64,000 nucleotides of DNA from Rattus norvegicus. Lineage: Eukaryota > Chordata > Mammalia > Rodentia > Muridae. Shown piece after piece: positions 12,480 to 26,235 of this stretch. The notes beneath the pieces were generated by a model. It was not told the DNA's origin and made no database searches. It was given only the letters and a program-made list of their open reading frames with translations. Numbering within the stretch: position 1 is the first letter of the stretch; each line of letters begins with the position of its first letter. The position numbers and the translations under genes were made by a program. The stretch lies in assembly GCF_036323735.1 (NCBI RefSeq), contig NC_086026.1:85703359-85767358 (forward strand). The letters run 5' to 3'.

Positions 12480-13255
12480 GTGTGCCTCATAGTGCTTATC
12501 TGTGTATTGTCACAGAAGGTATTCAGTAAATATTTTTAGGTCAGTGAACAGCGTACAATAATTCATCACAGTTGAAACAAATAATTTGTACTGTAGAGTC
12601 CATTCCATGGTGAAGAGATTTATAGACAACTGGAAACATTTGGCTGCTTCCAGGGAGGGACTCCAGAGTGTATGACTTGCAATTACTGAACTCTCTGACT
12701 ATTGACTTTCTGCTTTGAATTTGGTCTTTCCTGGTGCTGTTGAATAAGTCTGCTCTTTGTACTCTAAGGACATTTTCTAATATTGCTAATCACTTTCACC
12801 TCTTCAAATCAGGATTGAAAATAGTTTGTCAACCTATGAAAAAATATGAGAAAATTATCCAAATAATGAAGCTAAGAGATTCTAAGATCAGCTTAGCTTA
12901 TCCATAAATAAAAGATTAAACGTATTTATATTAAGCATGTTTTCACCTTGAGCAGTTTCTCGGGGGGGAAAACCTTTCCCTATAGGAAGTGGGAAATATT
13001 TTTAAGACTAATTTTATGAGGTAAAAAAAAAAGAGGTTTAAAGGGTGTGCTTGAATATTAGTTTCCTTTTCATTTCTCTCACTGTAACTATAGATAACTA
13101 AATAAGGCTCATGATTTTGAATATGTTTTTACTTTAGTAAGCACTCTGGAAGGAGACATTTGTTTACATAACCCATACTTACTCTTTTCTATTGAAAGTC
13201 AGAGCCCACAGAATAGATGTTCTGTTCTGTAAATTAATTTACTTTTTTGTCTTAT
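12480..13255. other. Intronic sequence, nothing recognised
   Basis: AT-rich unique intron with no supported feature. Confidence 0.45.
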
Positions 13256-13470
13256 TTTATTATTTTTCATTCGTGAGGGTTTTGCCTGCCTATCTGTGTA
13301 CCCCATGTGCATGACTGGCATCCCCTGAGGTCAACAGAGGTCAGCTGATTTCCTGCAACGGTAGTTATACACAGATGTGCACTGCCATGTGGGTCTTGGG
13401 AATCTAACCTTGGTCCCCTGAACCAGCAGCCAAAGTTCTTAACTACTGGGCAAATTCTCCAGCACTTGCT
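13256..13470 (-). repeat. B3 SINE, minus strand
   Basis: Reverse-oriented B3. It shows CCATGTGGGTCTTGGGAATC, CCAGCAGCCAAAGTTCTTAA and CAAATTCTCCAGC at the reverse of the tRNA-like head. Confidence 0.8.
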
Positions 13471-14377
13471 TCTTTTCTACACAGACATATTGGAAAACTT
13501 CTTGAAAATAATGTGGAACACAGAGTATTAGTATACGCTTCAGCTGTAAGAAAAGACAGCATGACTTCAAAAGGATAACATTAGATTAATCCAAGAAAGC
13601 ACAGATTTTTACCCTTCCACAGAGTAAATCATTTTTATTACCAAGATACCAGTCCAGTAAACATAAGAACGCAAGCCTGAGACCATTCAGTGTGGCTTGC
13701 GTGTGTTTTCTGGGCCAATTACTTGATATCGGATAACAAATCAGGAGCGTGATTTCTACTCTCAGCAGTTAATAGCGATGTTGGTCTGGAGGTGGGGCCC
13801 CACCTACACTGGGATATCAACCAGCGTTGGAATGGTTTAGGCCTTGGGTAGGCAGGTTTGTTATAGCCTCACACAAGACTTCCTGGTCTTCTGGTTCTTA
13901 CCACATTTCTACTGTCTCTTCCAGAATGTTCCCCGAGTCCCAGGTGTAGGGTTTTACTGTGGTTGTATTTGTAACACTCTCCTACAAAAGAAACTTCTTT
14001 GATGAGGGATGTGATCTACATTTAGTAGGAAAATACTAGTGAGGAATGATATCCCAGAGGCACACTTTCCCCTAAGTATAGTAAACATATCCATTTAGCA
14101 CAGAGAGAATCTGATGTGGAATCCCCTTTCAGCCATTGCAAGCTTGTCTGAATGAAGTACGGTCTAGTGTTAATTAGCTGAACATGATTTCTACATCAGA
14201 AAAGTCAATGAAATCTGACTGAATTTCTTCCCCACTAAAGATTTGAAATTTGTCTTATATCATTGAAAAATAAACCATATGTAAGGTATTTCCTAGATAA
14301 TCTTCTTACTCTCTCTCCCTTCTTCTGTCCCCACCTCACTTTTTCTCTCCCTCTCTTTTACTCCCTTCTGCCTGTCT
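13471..14377. other. Intronic sequence, nothing recognised
   Basis: No gene or nameable repeat. It ends in a CT-rich stretch before the dinucleotide repeat. Confidence 0.4.
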
Positions 14378-14438
14378 TCTCTTTGTGTGTATGTCTCTGT
14401 CTCTCTGTGTGTTATATGTTTGTATATGTGTATATGTG

Positions 14439-14477
<39 letters not shown>

Positions 14478-14490
14478 ACACACACACACT
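14378..14490. repeat. Compound TG/CT/(CA)n repeat
   Basis: TG- and CT-rich sequence runs into (CA)n at about 14441-14489 with one TA interruption. Confidence 0.9.
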
Positions 14491-14827
14491 GGTAGAAGAC
14501 TGCAGTCCCTCTTAGTCATCTTTCACTCTCATTTATCACCCTCGCTTGCTCTCCACGTATTTTTGATACAGGATGGTTCAGAGCCTGCAGGCCATTAAGT
14601 TAGATTTCAGCACTGTGGTCACACAGAGAGGCACCACTGCTATGCCTAGAGTTTATGTGGTGCTAGGGATCTAAATTCAAATCCTGGTCCACTCAATTGA
14701 TTGACCCATGTCACCAGACCTGACAAGAAAGTAGTTACTTTAGAAGCAGTCACTGCTGCCGAAACCCCAATGTGATGTGATATTTATGCAGTCATGAGGC
14801 ATTGAATGCTTCAGTTCATTACCCATT

Positions 14828-15345
14828 CATTTATTTTAAATTTATGTGTTTATTTATTTGTTTGCATCCCAAAATGTTGTCCCCCTCGTTCTCCCCCAAG
14901 CAGAGTTCCTTCTCCCATACCCTGATCCTTCACCTCTGAGAGGGCAATTCCCTCCCAGTATCCCCCCACCCTGAGTTATCATTTCCCCCTCCATTTTCTC
15001 TTTCAACCTCTCTTGGACCGGCACACACACATAAATATATAAATACAACCTGGAGATTCTATTTAAAGTGTTGTTTATATGCATATGGTTTCAGGACTGA
15101 CCATTTTGTATTGGGTAGTCAGTTAAGGCACTCATCCTTGGAAAAGCTAATTCTTCATCTCTCAGCAGTCTTTACTTGCCTGTATTTCTTTGTTTAGAAT
15201 AGGGACCCCATGCCATATTTTTGTCCTTCCACATTGGCCTGTCTATTGATATTGGAATTGTTCAAGTCTTGTTTATGTAGCCATTTCTATGAAAGATTGT
15301 TTCAGAAGGCATTCTGGTATTCTGACTCTTACAACCATTTTATAT
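14828..15345 (-). mobile_element. Older (Lx-type) L1 3' UTR fragment, minus strand
   Basis: The reverse complement of an Lx-class 3' UTR. It includes TTTCAGGACTGACCATTTTG, TTGCCTGTATTTCTTTG and the GTCTATTGATATTGGAATTG segment. Diverged and truncated. Confidence 0.75.
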
Positions 15346-15690
15346 TTTTAGATAGATCAGTAGAAATAATCAGAAATCAGACTGCATAATATATCAATAC
15401 AATAAAGGAAAACAGATTTATGATCATCTCAAATGACTTGGGAAATCATTTACATTCTTTTCACTCCTAACCGAGAATTTATCTGCAATTGATATAAGAA
15501 AGGAAAATCAATTTTCTCCAGTGGAGTGTCACTGGGTATATCATCCACAAGCCAGAGCAATATGGCCGGAAGTAGCTGTCCAACACAGAACTACTCCGTG
15601 TGTTTTTGGGGGAGGGAGGGAGACTGTTTGTTTTTTGTTTTGTTTTGCTTTTGTCTTATATGTTTTTGTTTGTTATGATTTTCATTTTTG

Positions 15691-15692
<2 letters not shown>

Positions 15693-15775
<83 letters not shown>
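15693..15775. repeat. (TG)n(GA)n compound microsatellite
   Basis: About 22 TG units pass directly into about 19 GA units. Confidence 0.95.
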
Positions 15776-15776
<1 letters not shown>

Positions 15777-16104
15777 ATGAAATTGGGTGTGTGTCTATGG
15801 CCATGAAGATCTGGGAGTAGATGGGACAGATATGCTCAAAGTATAGAGTATGAAAAAAATAATGAAAACAAAGAAAAATAAAAGAATCATTGAGATTACT
15901 AACAATGTAGGAGTTTCTAAGCAGAACAGAAGTATAAGACATAGATAGGAAAAAGGTAAAGTAAAATAATTATCATTCCAGATATCCTAATTGTATATTT
16001 AAAACCTCCAAAGAGACTTTAGGAAAACTATTAAAACCAAAATGTAACAAAATTTCAGTACACAAGCACAGCAAATAAAAGCTCATACTATTATATGGAT
16101 ACTA

Positions 16105-16278
16105 CGTTTTAAATATTTATGTATGAGTGCTTTATCTGCATGTACACCGCATGCCAGAAGAGTGTGTTAGATCACATGGTGGGTGGTGGTGAGCCACCAT
16201 GTGGTTGCTGGGAATTGAACTCAGGACCTCTGGAAGAGCAGCCAGTGCTCTTAACCACTGAGCCATCTCTCCAGCTGC
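16105..16278 (-). repeat. B2 SINE, minus strand
   Basis: The reverse-oriented B2 body and tRNA-like head are clear: GAGCCACCATGTGGTTGCTG, GGACCTCTGGAAGAGCAGCC, CTTAACCACTGAGCCATC, TCTCCAGC. The region that in many B2 copies matches the CTCF core (CCAGAAGAG...) has drifted here. Confidence 0.92.
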
Positions 16279-16429
16279 ACACATGGATATTCTTAACAGC
16301 AAATATCATTATAAGATGAAGTAATGAATTTATGAATATATTATCATGAAAATTCCAAAAAGTGGCATTAGTCTTGCAATAAACTTGATTTTCCATGAAA
16401 AGCAAGATGGCCAGTATGTAGGGAACTAA

Positions 16430-16497
16430 GATTTAGATAAATGGTTAAATTTATGGATAAATAGTTAAATTTATGAATAAATGATTAAATTTCTGTT
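16430..16497. repeat. Three tandem copies of a ~21-bp AT-rich unit
   Basis: Consecutive units read AGATAAATGGTTAAATTTAT, GGATAAATAGTTAAATTTAT and GAATAAATGATTAAATTTCT. Local tandem duplication. Confidence 0.8.
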
Positions 16498-16499
16498 TT

Positions 16500-17270
16500 G
16501 AAGACTTAGTGATTGACAGTCTTCACTAAGATGACCTTATTATTCAATGCAAAAATCAATAAAATCTGTGTCATTTCTTAAAGCAGATTCTATGGTTGCC
16601 ATAGTAACGTAAATATTGTAATGTAACCATGGAGATGTAAAAGTCACCAAGTCAGACTTAGGTATGACTCATAAAGTGTTTACCTTCAGAGCAGACCTAG
16701 ACAACGTGAGAAGTAATAGGACTGTGGGCACATAGACAGAATCGATGAAATAGTTCAAAGGAACTGTGAGAAGACAGACAGTCCCACATTAACAGAAGTG
16801 AAGATGCCTTAGTCAGGATTATCAGCAACTAAACATGATCAAGGAAAAATAAATGAGCTGAAGGGGAAACATGAAAGAAACATGAAAGTGAGATCTTCAA
16901 TCTATAAAGGTTTAAACAAGACGAAATTCAAATATTTCAAATTGTGATACTTTATACAAATACATGAAATGATTTCTAGAATTTTCTGGAGAAGGGTAAA
17001 TGACCAAACAGAGCTTGCAGGAAAATCCAAAGTATTAATAATGCTTCATTTATTCAAAGGGGGTAGAAGTAGCTTGATACAGTTATGTTTAAAAGTGTGC
17101 ATTTACTTTCAAATGTTTTCACAATTATAGGGACAGGAATTTAAGAGTTCTTGATAGAAGAGGTTAAGGTATGTCATTATAACCACATTTAGACTTCTGG
17201 CCATGATTTCTGAACCAAACTATCAATTAAAATCTAATAAAACATTATTTTTTTTACCCTGAAATGTATT
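16500..17270. other. Intronic sequence, nothing recognised
   Basis: No gene, RNA gene or nameable repeat. Confidence 0.4.
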
Positions 17271-17970
17271 TTAGTCAGTATCCACTGGATCTTTCAGTCA
17301 TTTGAGAACACAGTGAAGGGACCAATTGAGTAAATAGAGCCCCCGGACATGTTTGCACAACAAAATCTGCGGCTGATGAAATATTCTGTGCTGATGTTTC
17401 TGAAACAAGAGACCGGAAACATGCAGTGGAAACGAGACCTTTTACTGTTCTTACACCAGCATCAGCGTCAATTACAGCGCTGTGTGAGAAAAGTTGTAAG
17501 AAATACTGCTGGTTTCGCAAGTCAGCAGATTTTTTCCCCTTTAATTGTGGCAGATCAGACCCCAAAACTTTATAGCCTTCAGCAACAAATGGCTCCTAGA
17601 CATTAAACTGACCCCCGATAAAACAACCCTGGGGTTATGAGAAGGCTACTCTGCCAATTTCATCTCTCTGTGGAAATCCACTGACATCTGGTTCAGCTGC
17701 GGAAGCTGGAAAACTTCTTTAAAATTCTCTTGATAGTAAAAATGGACATGTGGAAAACATTCTAATCTGTTAATCTTTGGTGCTCCTGAACAAGGGACAT
17801 TTGGCTTTAAACTTCATGATGATAAATATGAAACTTCCAGATCTAGTTGTAAATAACTTAATGTCATTTGAATACAGAATAGCGTTTTATTTCCCAATGG
17901 TACCAGAATACGAATATGCACCTGCATCGACGAAAGGGCCCGAGCGGCCCTCTGTGCTCGTTGTTTACAC
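17271..17970. other. Unassigned low-repeat block, possible conserved non-coding element
   Basis: About 700 bp of balanced base composition with more CpG than its surroundings and no recognisable transposon. Frames of 96 codons (minus) and 85 codons (plus) overlap here, but neither has a domain, splice context or family that I recognise. I do not call a gene. Confidence 0.35.
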
Positions 17971-18076
17971 GTGGGTTTTATAATTTGTTCGCTGTTACAT
18001 TGGTTCCACTTGGCCAGTGAATATCAGCAAACAGTGGCAAATAACTGCTTCCTTCTCATCCCCTGTCTCCTTAAAT

Positions 18077-18094
18077 CCCCCCCCCCCCCCCCGC
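18077..18094. repeat. Poly(C) run
   Basis: About 17 consecutive C residues after AAATCC. Confidence 0.9.
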
Positions 18095-18489
18095 TTGCCC
18101 TCCGTGCTGGATCAAGAGCCTCCTGCTTTCTCCTTCATTGTTTACCCATTCGCATGATCAAGAAATCAAATAACAGAAGCGGTTATCTTATAATGCTGAT
18201 AAATGACCTTCAGGATCAGTGCATAGCTATAGTAGGGTGTGGACATGTTAACCTCCAAGAGCTTGTATCTATCACCCCGTCTCTGAACAGACAGCTGTCT
18301 TTCTAGAAGCTATTCGTATCTTGCAGTCCCTACAAGATTCATCGAACTGCACCACAGTGAAATGGATCGTGGTACAAACTCCTTGTTTGTGCTGCTTAGC
18401 TTTTGTAAGCCAGACACAAACTTAAGTCATGTGGGAAGACAGAGACTCAGTTGAAATATTTCCTCCATTAAATTGGCCCGAAGGCAGGT

Positions 18490-18748
18490 ATTCAGTGGCA
18501 TTTTCTTGATTAATCATTGAAGTGGGAGAGCTCAAACCACTGTGATTGGTGCCATCTCTGGGTATCACAAAGAAGCAAAGTGAGCAGGGCAGTAAGCAGC
18601 CTTCTCCATGGCCTCTGCTTCAATTCCTGCCTTGAGAACCTTCCTTGGCTTCCCTCAGAGATGGTGGAGTGCGACCTGGAAGTTATAAGATGAAACAGAC
18701 CCTTTCTTCTCCGGGTTGGTTTCACAGCAACAAAGAAACAGGCTAGGA
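18490..18748 (+). repeat. URR1-like (non-autonomous hAT) repeat copy 1
   Basis: ATTTTCTTGATTAATCATTG, the CCATGGCCTCTGCTTCAATT block and the end CACAGCAACAAAGAAACAGG match the same rodent repeat seen at 29609 and 40130. The left part is missing. The name URR1 is from memory. Confidence 0.6.
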
Positions 18749-18750
18749 GA

Positions 18751-18779
18751 GCACACACACACACACACACACACACACC
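18751..18779. repeat. (CA)n microsatellite
   Basis: About 14 CA units. Confidence 0.9.
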
Positions 18780-18849
18780 CCCGCCTTTAGTGCTGAGTGA
18801 GTACCCAGGTCTCTCTCCTTTGGGGCTCACTTTCCTTTCAAGTTTCCTC

Positions 18850-21280
18850 ACTTCCTATTGCTCCTGGCTTCTTTTTTTCTTTTCAGTCTTTTTCTAGTCC
18901 TTATGCCACTAGATCTTTCTTTTCGGAATGAATATATGTGTTGAAACTTTTATATTCTAACCACAACCGCCATGAATGTAAGCTTGGAAAAGGGGATTAC
19001 AGAAGAGATACTGACAATGAATGTAGGCCCATACATGCCTACTCTTCAAGGGCCTTTCCGCACCTAATCTCAAGAATCATTTGTGATGTCTAGATAAATC
19101 AATCCATAGAGAAATACAGTTATAAATAAATAAGCTTAAGAAAACAAAGCAAATCTGTTATTTCTGACAAGCTAGATTTTTTTCCCCCCTTCTGCTACTA
19201 TCTCTGGGTTTTAGCCTCTGAAAGTCAACAAGTCACATGATAGCTAAATGCAGGACTTCTAAAGTATGAGCATTTAAGATCGACATTTCACTGTGTTATT
19301 TTGGACAAACTATCAAAGGTGCTTGTTCCCTGTTTGTCCTCTATAAAGCTGAAAAAGGAATAGCATCTGGGAGTGTTAGCCTTTCTTGCTATTGGCTCCA
19401 TTCTTCAGCTCTCAGTTGCTGCCTCTGTAACCGAAATCAATACCACTCCAGACGCCATCGGCTTGTCTGGTGCACAGCTGGCTTCTAGACATCAGTACTG
19501 AGTCTAAAGGATAAGGTTGGCTTTCTTTTAGAATTTAGTGCATGACAACTGTATTTATGTTGTTTGTCCCCTCCTCTCCTTCATCTAACTGCTCCCATGT
19601 CCCAACTGCTCTTCAAATTCACGGACTCATATTGTTTGTTCTTGTTACATGTAATATGCATATAAATTCGTAAGTACAACTCACCTTAGTGAGGCTTGTA
19701 TGACCACATGCTCAGGGATGTCCATTTGACATTGCACAACCTATCAGAGAGCTCATCCCTCGGTGTCACACCACTTCTTGGAAAGAAGAAAATGCTTGAA
19801 GTTAAGGAAAAACTCATTGACATACAGGCAGGGATTGCAAGCAAGAAAATTAAGAGGACTGTGAGAGAATCTATAAGAAATTTTGCATTGCTGAAACATA
19901 CAGTTTAGGACAATGGCAAGTTACAGAATAAACGTATGTAATACGAGACAATGATCAACAGTGAGGTTTCATATTCTGGTGCCAAATCCTAACTGGTTTC
20001 AGGGTTAACCGATAATGATCTTGAACTTCATCTCTCAGGTATCTAAAACCACAAAGGGTTTTAGGGAGGAAGTAGATATCTGTATGTTAGATTCATATTG
20101 TAGAAAACCTCTTCTAACACATCTATACAAGATATACTCACACAGCATAGAGCAAAACAAATGAGATTGAAAACTTTAGCATATCAACAGCATGTTACAA
20201 TAACACAGGGGACAGAGTGTTTTAACGTGGTAGTAATAAGATCTCATGAGTGATTAAGTCTGAAAGCTAGAAAGAGGACAGAAACAGGGCTGAGTCTCAT
20301 GCCTTCAGCATGAGTGCCTGACTGGACAGTGATCAAGGGTTGTCACATGTATCCCATTGTAAACCGCTACAACAGAAACCCAGTTCTTTACTACCATGCC
20401 AGAGGGAATGGAAATTTAAATGACCAAAGAAAGTCATTGTGGCAGATTGTCAACTCAGCTCAAAGAACTGGGCCCCAGTGTCTCTGGCACTTGCCGTCTC
20501 ATTCACTCCCCTCAGCTGAGGCTATTTTACGGTTTTTGTCTTACTTGTCAAGCTTCCCCCTAGAACTAATTTCCTCCAAGCACATCTGGTTGTAATGTTC
20601 TAGATTAGTCAAAATAATGAAATGTGCGAGGCATAATCATGGTCAAATATCTACCTCATTCATTATAAATTGATCGAGTAGGATGTGGGACCTCAGAGAG
20701 GCAAGGTCTCAAAAATATCATATAGAATAGTTTCCTTTCATCACTGGTAGTGTCAGTGGCGCATGAAACAGAGGGCAACTGCCATGACTTTGGAGCCAGA
20801 CAGACCTTGTATCAAATGATACAACATGTGAATGCAAATTGGGCATATGTTTGTGAAAGAACGTATGGATTAGTTTTAAGAAAACAAATGTTAAACTGTT
20901 GCATGGAATCAATTGATGATGGACACCATGTCAGCGAATAAGATTTATATGTAAGTGAATGAGAGAGAAGATGGTATCTAATAATGGGATAATCAGAATA
21001 AACAGATCATAGGACAAACTGTTTCTTAAGAAGCGAAGAGAGGTATTTAAAATTTAATACCCATTCATGACCATTGTTTGAACTAAAACTAATTCAGGAC
21101 TACTTAGAGGTCATAAAGTGTATCTCAGAACTGTTAATGAATGCTTATGCTTAATAAGTTTAGAGATGTCATTAGTTAAAAAAATAATAAACAATGGTAA
21201 GGTTTTAGCATTTCAGAAAGTTTTAAAATATAATAAAAAGAAAAGGAAACAATAAAACACAGACATCAAAATTACTATTC
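18850..21280. other. Intronic sequence, nothing recognised
   Basis: Around 2.4 kb with no exon, RNA gene or repeat that I can name. Short frames here show no recognisable protein. Confidence 0.4.
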
Positions 21281-22420
21281 TAAATATATTTATATTTTTA
21301 TTTATATTTAATATATTTTTTCTCTCATAAGTTTTTACATATAAAAACCACTTTGATTAAATTAATACCCATTATCTTCCCATCTTCTTTCTGGTCCCAC
21401 TGAACTTGTTCTTCTTCCCAAAAGTTACCCCCCTTTCTTTAATTTTTCTTTCTTGTAACATACTGTGTTAAGGATGGACTGCTTGCATGGCATGGGTGAA
21501 ATATTATTCACTTAAGCAAGAGCAACATATCAAGGGCCACATTTTTGAGGAATGTGATGATATACAAAGTATACCTTCTCATAAGGAATAGTGCTTCTAT
21601 CCATAATAGAGACATGGCCAGTCTTGGCCAGGTCTTGGGGCAGTAGCCACAAATTCTGTGCGTTTCTGAGTGCTATAGCCGTTTCTAGAAGACAGTGTTT
21701 CACCACACTCCTTTTTAATCTTCAGAACCTTGAATTCTTTTCACGCCCTCTTCTGTGATGTTCCTGAGCCTCAGAAGTGTTATGACTGCCCTGTTTTGGA
21801 ATAAGCATTCATGGGTAACTTATACTTATCACTTTGATCACATATGAGTTTCTGATTTCATAGTCAACCAGTGTAGAAAGAAACTTCTCTGACCAAACTT
21901 GAGGGCAGAACTCTTCTATGTGTAGAAGCAAATATTTAGAAGCAGTTTCAGAATATAACCTTTCCAAAAAACAACAGTGTGAGGCTCCCCTCTCCCATTC
22001 CTCCTTACTAGTTTCCTATGGGTATTATACTTGAAACCCACATGTCTAGAGGTTCAAAGCTGACATCCACATATGACAGAACATGTGCTGCTTGTCTTCC
22101 TGGGTGAGCATTCTCTGTATGATTGCCTACAGTGCTGTTCATTTATCCCTGAATTTTACAATTTCATTTTTCTCTTAAGAATTGAGGGATATATCATTGT
22201 ATCAATAAACAGTATTTTCAATGTCTGTCCATCAGCTGATGGAAATTTAGATGGTTCCTATTCCTTGGTTATTGTAATGAATATGGAAGAATAAATGTCT
22301 CTGTGGTGAGGTTCAGAGCCATTTGGGTATAAGTCCCAAAGTGTTACAGATCGATTGTGTGGTAAATATACTTCCAGATTCTCTCCAAACTGATTCTCAT
22401 ATGTTTCAAGGAAGTTGAAA
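21281..22420 (-). mobile_element. Ancient L1 3' end (ORF2 C-terminus and 3' UTR), minus strand
   Basis: 22090-22420 is the reverse complement of the L1 ORF2 C-terminal region: a TGTCCATCAGCTGATGG-type segment, then a GGTATAAGTCCCAAAGTG segment. 21281-22090 then fits an old antisense 3' UTR. Strongly diverged, and the 3' UTR part is the less certain. Confidence 0.55.
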
Positions 22421-24250
22421 TAGAACACAGTGATATAAAAAGTAGAAGAAAATAGGAAGAAGAGGGATTAAATGAGTTGAGAATGGGAAGGCAGAGTTGA
22501 GAACGAAATGAGGGGAGAGAAATTAACACTATAGGCCATTTGAAACAGCCATGAGGAAACCTATTACTGTAGAAGCTTCCTATATATGTATCCATACATA
22601 TATAAAATAGTTTAAATAGAATTACCTACAATAGAGAACAATATGCCAGCTAGAAACCATGTATTAGCAGAAACAAACAAAGAATCCTGAAGCCAGGATT
22701 TCTTCTTTTTGAGTTGTTGGACAGTGGCCTTCCATAGCCTTCCCCAAATTATAGCCTTTTGCCACTTGGTCTTGGATACTCCACAGACTTACTATGATCT
22801 TATTTTGACCATATATCAAGTATTGCACCAATTTCAGTGCATTTCAAAGTTAGCAACATCCTTCCTATATAGTACTTGCTCTCCCTATGCCCACACTCCA
22901 GCACTCTGACACTCCGTTCCCATCCAGTCCTGATGGTTGATTTAAGTATTTGGTGTTCGATGTGTTGTTTTATTTGGACAATTGCAATGTGACTTACCTT
23001 TTTTGTTTTATTATTTATTTTAACTTTAAAGCATAGTACATTTGTTACTATTAGAGATTTCAAAAAACCATCAAATGCATCCCACATGTTTCTTCTTCTG
23101 AATTAAAAAAAAAACTCTAAGGAACTTTACTGTTAAAAAGTGTAGAAGACTGAGAACACACACTGGGTCATTCTTCTTCAGGGTATGTACACTACTTGTC
23201 TGCAAATTATGTTGTATATATTTTTTTCACATAGGGTTTAAGAGTCACGTGACCTTTTGCTTCCAAATTCTGTAGTAGTACTATGCAGCGAAAAACCCAA
23301 TAAAGCAGAGTGTAGTGTCCTCTCATGACATGACATTATCATGTGTATTTTATGTGTCTCATAGAAATTTTCTAACATGTACATAGCTAAATGCTTAATT
23401 CATGTTAATGTTATGATGATAAAGAAATACTGTTGACATTAAAACTTGGCATCACAATAAACAAGAGAAATTGCTGGTTTAAACAACACCAAACCAAAGA
23501 ATGTTAGGATACATGAATTACCAAAATCACAAGTAATGATTGCTCCTGCCATTTGGATAATGGTAACAATGAAATGAATTCAACATGTCTCCATTAGATG
23601 TGTTCTGTCATGGATAAAACCAATGTACATCACTTTAAGAGGTATCTCTCTCTTTTTTTTTTCTATGAAGAATGTATAATGTTTTCTGCAGGTTCTTAAA
23701 AGATCCCATGTCTTATAAACATGTACAACTTTGTTTTGGAAGAATTTTTTTCTCAAGAAGTATGGAGGCCTAAATCTCAATAAACGCCCCTGTCTTGAAA
23801 TACATTTTAACTATTCAAAAATTTTATTAAGAGGAAAATTTACCAGAAGCCTAAAAGCTTTACTTTAATCAATTAACATATATATGTCATCTCTACTATG
23901 GTCAAGATTATATAAGATGTAAGGGAGAAAGGAGATGGGGCTAGAGGTCAGGGAGTTGAGAAACAACAAAAGCAAGCTGTATGTGAAAACTGCCACAGTG
24001 AAAGCTCATACTTTGCATGATTATTTAACAAAATCGAAAGAGAGAATCCTTGCCATCTAAACATGTTTAGCAGCACTCTCTTTTGTATGTGAAGTATGCA
24101 AAAATTCTCAATAAAATACATGCAGACATAATACCGGAATCTATAAAAAGTCATCTACAACAATCAGAGATGGCAAACACACATAATTGATAAGGTAAAT
24201 AAATCATAGAGTAGGCTTGAGAATTAGAATCCTATGACCATTTCCACAGA
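22421..24250. other. Intronic sequence, nothing recognised
   Basis: AT-rich, with no supported gene or named repeat. Confidence 0.4.
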
Positions 24251-25598
24251 GGTGGATAAAGACTTAGACAAATTAAAAAAAAATCTTCCTGATAAACATT
24301 TTAGAGAATATAGGAAGTGGAGGGAGGTTACTGCAAAAAATAAAGTGATGTTTGACAAACCCACAGCCAACATCATCCTAAATGACTAAAAACAAAGCAA
24401 TACCTTAAAATTAGGAAGGAGACAGGACAGGATACTATTCCGACTGCTTCTCTATACAGTGCTTGAAGGCCTGCCTAGAGCGAAATGGAAGGGAATTCAA
24501 GGGCATACCCATAGGGGAAAGAAGTGGAGCCATCCTCTTTGCAGACACTATACCACACTATGTATAAGAAGCCCACTAGTGTCACCTGACAGCTATAAAT
24601 AATTGACACTTTCAGCAAAGATTCATGGTATCCAAAGAGTAACTTAAAGAAATCAGTAACCTTCCTGTATACCAAAGATAGATATGTTGAGAAAGAGGTT
24701 ATGGAAAAACTCCCATTCACAATATCCTAAAAGGAAACATCCAGAAATAAACCTAAATGAGGAGGGCAAGACATCTACAATAAAAATGTCAAGTCTTTGA
24801 AGAAATTGAGGAAGACACTTAAAGAAGAAATACCTTCCATGCTCATAGACTGGTGGAATTAATATTGTGAAAATGACAGTTGTACTGTAAGCAATTTACA
24901 GATCAATGCAACCCTACACAAAATCCCAAGACAGTTTGCACAGAAATAGAAAAAGAAAACTTAAGTTGCATACTTATAAATTTCATGTGAAGTATTATCC
25001 TACACAGAAACCTGAACCAAGAGAGCGAAGCTGGAGGGCTAGTCATACCAGATTTCAAGGTATGTTACAGACTTATGTGAACAAGAGTGTGGTCCTGACA
25101 AGGCAGAAATACATATAGCTCAACAAATCAAAATATGATACTCAAATAGGAGCACATGCAATAAAATCCACTTCATTTTTGATAAAGTGTCAAAACACAT
25201 GGTGGAGGGAAGGCAGCATCTTCAACATGTGGAGCCTGGAAAATTGGACATGCACATGTAGGAGAAAGAAATTAGATCCATATCTATGTCTATCACCTTG
25301 CACATGCACAAAAAATATTCACTCCAAGTGAATCAGAGGTCTCAGTATGAAACCCAAAACTCTAAAACTCTACAGGATATATAGGTTCTAAAAGAGACTT
25401 TCTGAATAGAGCTCCACTTACTCAGGAATTAAGGCCAACAATTGACAAATAAAAGTGAAACCGTCATAAAACTAAAAAGTTTCTGTCCAGCAAAGGAAAC
25501 AACTGGTTGGTTAAAGGGAAAGTCTACAGAGTGGGAGAAAAATCTTTGTTTGTTATGGTTCTGTCATAGGATTAGTGTCTAGAGTATAAAGGAACTAA

Positions 25599-25624
25599 AC
25601 AAACAAACAAACAAACAAACAACA
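25599..25624. repeat. (AAAC)n repeat
   Basis: About six CAAA units inside the old L1. Confidence 0.85.
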
Positions 25625-25654
25625 AACCCTAAGCACCAAGAAAACGACCCAATA

Positions 25655-26235
25655 AAATGACTCTAGAGTGTGTCTTGAAATCTGGAACAGTCATCTTCCC
25701 AGCATTGTTCCCTCTACTTGGGATTGTTTGGTACCCAGGGATTTTGTGATTTTACAGAGCGACTTCTCTGCCAAAATTTATAAAGTGGAACAAAATGCTG
25801 AACCCAAACAGGACTTTTGTGTAAAAGAATTCCTGAACAATAGCCATGGGAAATACTTGTCAAAGGAAATGTGTGTGCTTTCTTTGGTTGGGTGTTTACT
25901 TAAGTTCACTTGGTTTTATAGTCTGAAAACTATTGATGACTGTATAAGGACCACTTTCAAAAGCCTCTGTCCCCCACAGTATAAAGTCGGGGTAATGATC
26001 ACTGTCCTGACCTTGACAATTTAGTAACTTGCAAGGCAAAGCTGTTCCTATAAAAAGGAATCTGGAACAGACACCCAGTGCAATTAATTACTGCTCAAAA
26101 CAAAACAAAGCAAAACAAACCAAACACAATGATTTAAGTTTCAGACCAAAGTTTCACTTGCTTACAAACAATCCTTTGTGATCTATGTAATGAAGAGCCG
26201 AGCTGACGGGTTTATTTCCTAACAAAGTTAAAATC
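25655..26235. other. Unclassified sequence interrupting an old L1
   Basis: About 580 bp breaks the L1 ORF2 order. A 118-codon open frame (25668-26024, plus) has no recognisable motif. It could be an old LTR or DNA element, but I see no clear termini or target-site duplication. Confidence 0.4.

Noticed and set aside
16105..16278. CTCF site within the B2 SINE
   Set aside because: The relevant region has several substitutions from the bound B2 motif.
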